The translations under genes and the position numbers were made by a program. A stretch of 64,000 bases of DNA from an uncultured Nocardioides sp. (GTDB lineage Bacteria; Actinomycetota; Actinomycetes; Propionibacteriales; Nocardioidaceae), in contig NZ_CANLDB010000003.1 in assembly GCF_947489365.1 (NCBI RefSeq), positions 1-64,000 of the forward strand, written 5' to 3'. Under the pieces are notes generated by a model. That model saw only the letters and a list, made by a program, of their open reading frames with translations, was not told where the DNA came from and ran no database searches. This document shows, one piece after another, positions 59,895-64,000 of the stretch (positions within the stretch are counted from its first letter, which is position 1; each line of letters opens with the position of its first letter).

Positions 59895-61376
59895 GTGCCC
59901 GAGCCGTCCTCCGCCCCCGCCGGCGATCCTGCCGAGCCCTCGGCCGACGGCATCGACATGGTGGCGGCGCAGGCGTCGGTGACGGCGGAGCTGGACCGCC
60001 TGGGCTCCGTCCTGGAGCCGCTGGGGCGGGCGTTCGTCGACGCCGGGGAGACCCTCGCGCTGGTGGGCGGCCCGGTCCGCGACGCGATGCTCGGACGCCG
60101 TCACACCGACCTCGACTTCACCACCTCCGCGCGGCCCGACACCACGGAGCGGATCCTGCGCGCCTGGGGCGACGCGACCTGGGACATGGGGCGCGCCTTC
60201 GGCACCATCGGTGCGCGGAAGGGCGACTGGCAGGTCGAGGTCACGACGTACCGCTCGGACGCCTACGACTCCACCTCCCGCAAGCCGGCGGTCGACTTCG
60301 GCGACACCCTCGCCGGTGACCTGGGGCGTCGTGACTTCACCGTCAACGCGATGGCGGTGACCCTGCCGGACCGCGCCTTCGAGGACCCGTACGGCGGGGT
60401 CGTCGACCTCGCGCACCGGCGCCTGCGGACGCCGTCCTCGCCGGAGCAGTCGTTCTCCGACGACCCGCTGCGGATGCTGCGCGCCGCGCGCTTCGCCGCG
60501 CAGCTGGGCTTCACCGTCGACGACGACGTCGCGCGCGCGATGACCGAGATGGCCGACCGGCTGGAGATCGTGTCGGCGGAGCGGGTCCGCGAGGAGCTCG
60601 TGAAGCTCGTGTGCGCGCCGTACCCGCGGCGGGGGCTGACGCTGCTGGTCGAGACCGGCCTGGCCGAGCGGGTGCTGCCCGAGCTGCCGGCGCTGCAGCT
60701 CGAGCGCGACGAGCACCACGCCCACAAGGACGTCTACGAGCACACCCTGACGGTGCTGGAGCAGACGATCGAGCTGGAGCACCGGCTCGGGCGGGGCCCG
60801 GACTTCGTGGCGCGCTTCGCCGCGCTGATGCACGACGTGGGCAAGCCCCGCACCCGGCGCTTCCAGCCCGACGGGTCGGTGACGTTCCACCACCACGACG
60901 TGGTCGGCGCGAAGCTGACCCGCAAGCGCATGCAGGCGCTGCGGTTCTCGACCGACACCACCGACGCGGTGAGCTCGCTGGTCGAGCTGCACCTGCGTTT
61001 CCACGGCTACGGCACGGGGGAGTGGACCGACTCCGCCGTCCGCCGCTACGTGCGCGACGCGGGCCCGCTGCTGGAGCACCTCCACGTGCTGACCCGCGCC
61101 GACTGCACCACCCGCAACCGCCGCAAGGCGGCCCGCCTCGCCGCGACGTACGACGACCTCGAGCAGCGCATCGCCCGCCTCGAGGCCGAGGAGGAGCTCG
61201 CCTCCCTCCGCCCGGCGCTCGATGGGAACCAGATCATGGAGACCCTCGGTATCGCCCCCGGCCGCGAGGTCGGGCAGGCGTACGCGTGGTTGCTCGAGCT
61301 CCGCCTCGAGGAGGGCCCGCTCGACGAGGACACCGCCCGCACCCGTCTCCGCGCCTGGTGGGCCGACCGCGGCTGA
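59895..61376 (+). CDS. pcnA: CCA tRNA nucleotidyltransferase
   Basis: The 493-residue enzyme adds or repairs CCA at tRNA 3' ends. The polymerase-beta-like head contains LVGGPVRDAMLGR and the metal-binding DLDFTTSA, then GTIGARKGDWQVEVTTYR and RRDFTVNAMAV. A C-terminal HD domain (MHDVGKPRTRRF with HHHDVVGA) could provide phosphohydrolase activity. The three tRNA genes in this window lack encoded CCA, consistent with the need for it. The murJ-pcnA divergent arrangement is conserved in Actinobacteria. Confidence 0.95.
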   Translation: MPEPSSAPAGDPAEPSADGIDMVAAQASVTAELDRLGSVLEPLGRAFVDAGETLALVGGPVRDAMLGRRHTDLDFTTSARPDTTERILRAWGDATWDMGRAFGTIGARKGDWQVEVTTYRSDAYDSTSRKPAVDFGDTLAGDLGRRDFTVNAMAVTLPDRAFEDPYGGVVDLAHRRLRTPSSPEQSFSDDPLRMLRAARFAAQLGFTVDDDVARAMTEMADRLEIVSAERVREELVKLVCAPYPRRGLTLLVETGLAERVLPELPALQLERDEHHAHKDVYEHTLTVLEQTIELEHRLGRGPDFVARFAALMHDVGKPRTRRFQPDGSVTFHHHDVVGAKLTRKRMQALRFSTDTTDAVSSLVELHLRFHGYGTGEWTDSAVRRYVRDAGPLLEHLHVLTRADCTTRNRRKAARLAATYDDLEQRIARLEAEEELASLRPALDGNQIMETLGIAPGREVGQAYAWLLELRLEEGPLDEDTARTRLRAWWADRG

Positions 61377-61409
61377 GCGCCCGCCGCGTCGCCGAGCCGC
61401 CCTCCGCGT

Positions 61410-61646
61410 CATGTAACGCGGTGTTACTGCCACTGGAGTGGGCGCTGGCGGCCCCTGACGCGCAGTCTGACCGCGCCAGATCCGCCGGACCGCGGTAGAA
61501 CGCGCCGATCGCGCCGCCACCACCCGTCGTACGACGCCGCGGCGCCGGGCCGGTCGACGGGCCGGGTCCCGCGGCACCACCGCGGTGAAAGGGCGCCGCA
61601 CGGGCCGCCAGCGCCCACTCCAGTCGCTGTCACACCGCGTTACATG
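61410..61646. repeat. 45-bp imperfect inverted repeat flanking 147 bp
   Basis: Left arm 61410-61454, right arm 61602-61646, 42 of 45 positions complementary. The arms run from CATGTAACGCGGTGT at the outer ends to GGCGCTGGCGGCC inside. The spacer is GC-rich with its own short palindromes (for example GTCGTACGAC near 61528-61537) and no open frame of note. It occupies most of the 320-bp pcnA-SRPBCC gap. No target-site duplication was recognised. Confidence 0.85.
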
Positions 61647-61670
61647 GGCCACAGCGGGCTGCGCCGGACG

Positions 61671-61686
61671 GTTACCGACCGGTAAC
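61671..61686 (+). promoter_or_regulatory. Palindrome upstream of the SRPBCC gene
   Basis: GTTACC-GACC-GGTAAC, a 6-bp inverted repeat ending 10 bp before the ATG; a candidate operator. Confidence 0.35.
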
Positions 61687-61696
61687 GTCAGGGGGC

Positions 61697-62191
61697 ATGA
61701 GTACGACGAGCAGCAACGCCGGCAGCCCGACCGACACCGAGCTGGAGGTGTCGACCGAGATCGCGGCCAGCCCCGCGCAGGTGTGGAAGCTCGTCTCCGA
61801 CCTGCCGCGGATCGCGGAGTGGAGCCCGCAGGTCGTGCGCACGCTCGCGCGGCGCCCGCTCCGGGTGGGCAGCCGGATGGTCAACCTCAACCACCGCGGC
61901 CCCCTGGTGTGGCCCACCACCGCGAAGGTCGTGGACCTCGAGCCCCACCGGCGGGTGGCGTTCCGGGTGACCGAGAACTGGACCGTGTGGTCCTTCACCC
62001 TCGAGCCGGTCACGGTCGACGCCGCCGAGGGCACCCGGGTCGTGCACCGCCGCGAGACGCCGAAGGGCATCAGCCCGCTGTCGAACACGCTCGTGGACCG
62101 CCTGCTCGGCGGCCGGGCGCAGTTCACCGACGAGCTCCGCGCGGGCATGGGGCAGACCCTGCAGCGGCTGAAGGCGGCCGCTGAGGCCTGA
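61697..62191 (+). CDS. SRPBCC (START/polyketide-cyclase-like) family protein
   Basis: A 164-residue protein with the SRPBCC pattern: STEIAASPAQVWKLVSDL, then WSPQVVRTL, a beta sheet including RVAFRVTENW and a long C-terminal helix (DELRAGMGQTLQRLKAAAEA). The fold binds hydrophobic ligands in a cavity; the ligand is unknown. ATG 61697. The AIM24 gene begins 41 bp downstream. Confidence 0.88.
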   Translation: MSTTSSNAGSPTDTELEVSTEIAASPAQVWKLVSDLPRIAEWSPQVVRTLARRPLRVGSRMVNLNHRGPLVWPTTAKVVDLEPHRRVAFRVTENWTVWSFTLEPVTVDAAEGTRVVHRRETPKGISPLSNTLVDRLLGGRAQFTDELRAGMGQTLQRLKAAAEA

Positions 62192-62232
62192 TCCTCCCCA
62201 CGGGGCGTCCCGACAGGGCATCATGCAGCCCC

Positions 62233-62901
62233 ATGAGAAGCGATCTCTTCGCGAGGGAGAACCTCGAGGTCCAGAGCCAGGAGCGCTGGACGCTCCAGAA
62301 CCCGCAGATGCTCCGCGTGGGCCTCGGCCCCGACGTGCTCGCCACCAAGGGCTCGATGGTGGCCTACCAGGGGCAGGTGCAGTTCCACCACGAGAAGTCC
62401 GGCAGCCTCGGCAAGCTTGCGAAGAAGGTGCTGACGAGCGAGAACGTCAGCCTCATGCGCGTCTCGGGCCAGGGCGAGGTGTTCTTCGCCGACGAGGCTG
62501 GCTACGTCCACCTGCTGCACCTCGAGGGTGAGGGCGTCAGCATCAACAGCCGCAACATCCTCGCCTTCGACGAGTCCCTGACCTGGGACATCAACCGCAC
62601 CAAGGGCGCCGGCATCGCGACCGGCGGGCTGTTCAACACCACGATCGGCGGGACCGGCACGGTCGCGATCAACGTGGTCGGCAACCCGGTCGTCCTCGAC
62701 TGCTCCCAGCAGCCGACCTTCGTCGACCCCCAGGCCGCGGTCTGCTGGTCGGCCAACCTCACCCCCGGCATCCAGAACTCGATGAACGTCGGCTCCGTGC
62801 TGCGCGGCGGCTCCGGCGAGGCCATCCAGTACTCGTTCCACGGGCCCGGGTTCGTCGTCGTCCAGGCCTACGAGTGGAAGCCCCCGCCGCCCAACGCCTG
62901 A
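62233..62901 (+). CDS. AIM24 family protein
   Basis: The 222-residue protein is beta-rich with the AIM24/TerD-related hallmarks: GSMVAYQGQVQFHHEK, the GQGEVFFADEAGYVHLLHLEGEG core, NSRNILAFDESLTW and GIATGGLFNTTI. Domain roles in bacteria are poorly known. No signal peptide. ATG 62233. Same strand as the SRPBCC gene. Confidence 0.88.
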   Translation: MRSDLFARENLEVQSQERWTLQNPQMLRVGLGPDVLATKGSMVAYQGQVQFHHEKSGSLGKLAKKVLTSENVSLMRVSGQGEVFFADEAGYVHLLHLEGEGVSINSRNILAFDESLTWDINRTKGAGIATGGLFNTTIGGTGTVAINVVGNPVVLDCSQQPTFVDPQAAVCWSANLTPGIQNSMNVGSVLRGGSGEAIQYSFHGPGFVVVQAYEWKPPPPNA

Positions 62902-62951
62902 AAGGGGAGGGGTCGGGGGGTCGGCAACCTGGTGGAGCTCCTGCCGGGGAC

Positions 62952-62985
62952 TTGAGTCTCCCCCTGCGGCAAGGCCCAGCGTGAT
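62952..62985 (+). promoter_or_regulatory. Candidate autoregulated promoter of the MerR-PP2C gene
   Basis: TTGAGT (62952-62957) lies 68 bp upstream of the start. A 19-20 bp spacer, as in MerR-controlled promoters, would put the -10 near CAGCGT (62977-62982), a poor match. Speculative. Confidence 0.25.
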
Positions 62986-63025
62986 GCGCACCGGCGGACC
63001 GACCGCCGGGACGAGGAGGCCGGCC

Positions 63026-64000
63026 ATGACGCTGCTCACCATCGGTGACTTCGCCCGCGCGAGCGGTCTGAGCCCCAAGGCGCTGCGGCTGTACGACGAG
63101 ACCGGGCTGCTGGAGCCGGCGGAGGTGGACCCGTTCTCGGGCTACCGCCGCTACCACCCCGACCAGCTCGGCCGTGCTCGTCTGGTGGCGCGCCTGCGGC
63201 TCGCCGGGATGCCGCTCGCGCGGATCCGGGTGGTCGCGGACGCCGACGCCCGTGGCGCCGAGGCCGAGCTGAGGTCGTACGCGCGCCAGGTCGACGCCGA
63301 CGCGCGCTCGGCCCGGGCGCTGCTGGCGGACCTCCTCGTCGAGCTCGCCCGACCCGACCGGGAGGAACCACCCATGAGCACGACCACCGCGTCCCGACCG
63401 CCCGCCACCGTCGCCGTCCGCGGCGGCCAGGGCGGTCGCGCGACCCAGCAGGACGCCGTCCACCTCGGGAGGCGCCTGTACGCCGTCGCCGACGGCCTCG
63501 GCACCGCCGAGGGGCTGTCCGCCGACCTGCTCGCCGGGATCGCCTCGGCGCTGGCGGACGTCGACGACCCCGGGCTGGACGACCTGGACGGCGCCGTCAC
63601 CCGCGCCGCCGCCGAGGTCGCCACGACGTACGCCGGGCACCCCGACTCCGGCTCGACGCTGACCGCGCTCCTGCTGACCGGCGACCGTGCCCTGGTCGCG
63701 CACCTCGGGGACAGCCGCCTGTACCGGGTCCGCGACGGGCACGTCGAGCGGCTGACCCGCGACCACACCGTCACCCAGACCCTCGTCGACGAGGGGCGGC
63801 TCACCGCGGAGGAGGCCGCCGCCGACGAGCGCCGCGTGCAGCTGAACCGCGCGGTCGCCGTGCAGTCGCGCGGCGACGTGGCCGACCTCGGCTCGTACGA
63901 CGTCCGCGCCCGGGACCGCTTCGTGCTCACCACCGACGGGGTCCACGGCCGCCTGGCGCCCGAGGTGCTGGCGGCCCACATGACGACCGCCGCCGACCCG
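63026..64000 (+). CDS. MerR transcriptional regulator fused to PP2C-type phosphatase (3' truncated by window)
   Basis: One uninterrupted frame of at least 325 codons. Residues 1-70 form a MerR HTH (TIGDFARASGLSPKALRLYDETGLL) and wing (GYRRYHPDQLGRARLV), followed by a short helical dimerisation stretch to about residue 110. From about residue 122 comes a PP2C domain: RATQQDAVHL, AVADGLGTAEG, VAHLGDSRLYRVRDG, LTRDHTVTQTLVDEGRLTAEEA and LTTDGVHGRL. The DGxGG metal loop is altered to DGLGTA. Met117 (63374) has GGAGG 8 bp upstream, so a separate phosphatase could also be made. The final metal-binding DN motif is beyond the window. Role inferred: a signal-responsive regulator with phosphatase or phosphopeptide-sensing output. 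Confidence 0.88.
   Translation, partial: MTLLTIGDFARASGLSPKALRLYDETGLLEPAEVDPFSGYRRYHPDQLGRARLVARLRLAGMPLARIRVVADADARGAEAELRSYARQVDADARSARALLADLLVELARPDREEPPMSTTTASRPPATVAVRGGQGGRATQQDAVHLGRRLYAVADGLGTAEGLSADLLAGIASALADVDDPGLDDLDGAVTRAAAEVATTYAGHPDSGSTLTALLLTGDRALVAHLGDSRLYRVRDGHVERLTRDHTVTQTLVDEGRLTAEEAAADERRVQLNRAVAVQSRGDVADLGSYDVRARDRFVLTTDGVHGRLAPEVLAAHMTTAADP

Noticed and set aside
61410..61646. Calling the long inverted repeat an insertion-sequence remnant
   Set aside because: No transposase fragment and no flanking target duplication could be recognised; left as an inverted repeat.

Overview
This is a core chromosomal segment of a very GC-rich actinobacterium. Gene starts are often GTG, and neighbouring genes commonly overlap as GTGA, ATGA or CTGA. 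The segment runs through the replication-origin neighbourhood. The gene order (fhaA-fhaB-pstP-rodA-pbpA-pknA-pknB; gyrA-gyrB-dciA-recF-gnd-dnaN-dnaA; rpmH-rnpA-yidD-yidC-jag-rsmG-parA-parB; trxA-trxB; rsmA-sigM-pseudokinase-murJ-DUF6049) is the conserved actinobacterial origin arrangement. The gnd between dnaN and recF, the DLW-39 protein and the intergenic repeats suggest Propionibacteriales, probably a Nocardioides relative; this placement is inference. No CRISPR array, transposase or prophage gene was seen.

Layout. 1-350: three near-identical ~153-bp direct repeats. 0.37-9.9 kb: accessory genes (small membrane protein, papain-like amidase fold, Ca2+/H+-type antiporter, MFS exporter, FAD oxidoreductase, SNF2 helicase, lipoprotein, aquaporin flanked by two paralogous small unknown proteins). 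10.25 kb: tRNA-Leu(CAG). 10.5-19.9 kb: FHA/phosphatase/RodA/PBP/kinase operon controlling cell-wall growth. 19.9-24.2 kb: DUF881, a duplicated CrgA, rhomboid, cyclophilin and a helical membrane-anchored protein. 24.3-27.9 kb: acyltransferase, patatin, DUF3817, SURF1 and a membrane protein. 28.1-28.5 kb: tRNA-Ala(TGC), DLW-39 and tRNA-Ile(GAT). 28.6-40.7 kb: DUF3566, gyrA, gyrB, dciA, recF, gnd, dnaN, a DnaA-box-rich oriC candidate and dnaA, all on the minus strand.

41.2-46.4 kb: rpmH to parB on the plus strand, diverging from dnaA, with three parS sites lying inside parA and parB. 46.7-49.8 kb: plsC, a D-Ala-D-Ala ligase homologue and an aminotransferase. 49.8-53.5 kb: GNAT, trxA, trxB (with a SigR/SigH-type promoter) and the sigM/anti-sigma pair. 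53.5-59.8 kb: pseudokinase, murJ and DUF6049. 59.9-64 kb: CCA-adding enzyme, a long inverted repeat, SRPBCC and AIM24 proteins, and a MerR regulator fused in frame to a PP2C-type phosphatase that runs off the window end.

How the parts work together: DnaA, DnaN, DciA, RecF and gyrase serve replication initiation, elongation and topology. ParA/ParB with the nearby parS sites segregate the origin. RpmH, RnpA, YidC and Jag handle RNA and membrane-protein biogenesis. PknA/PknB/PstP/FhaA/FhaB and the MurJ-pseudokinase pair coordinate peptidoglycan synthesis with RodA and PBP. The items most worth a second look are the MerR-PP2C fusion, the tandem-duplicated CrgA, the paralogues flanking the aquaporin, the composite palindromic repeats with parS-like arms, the 45-bp inverted repeat, and the rhomboid whose only plausible start is CTG.
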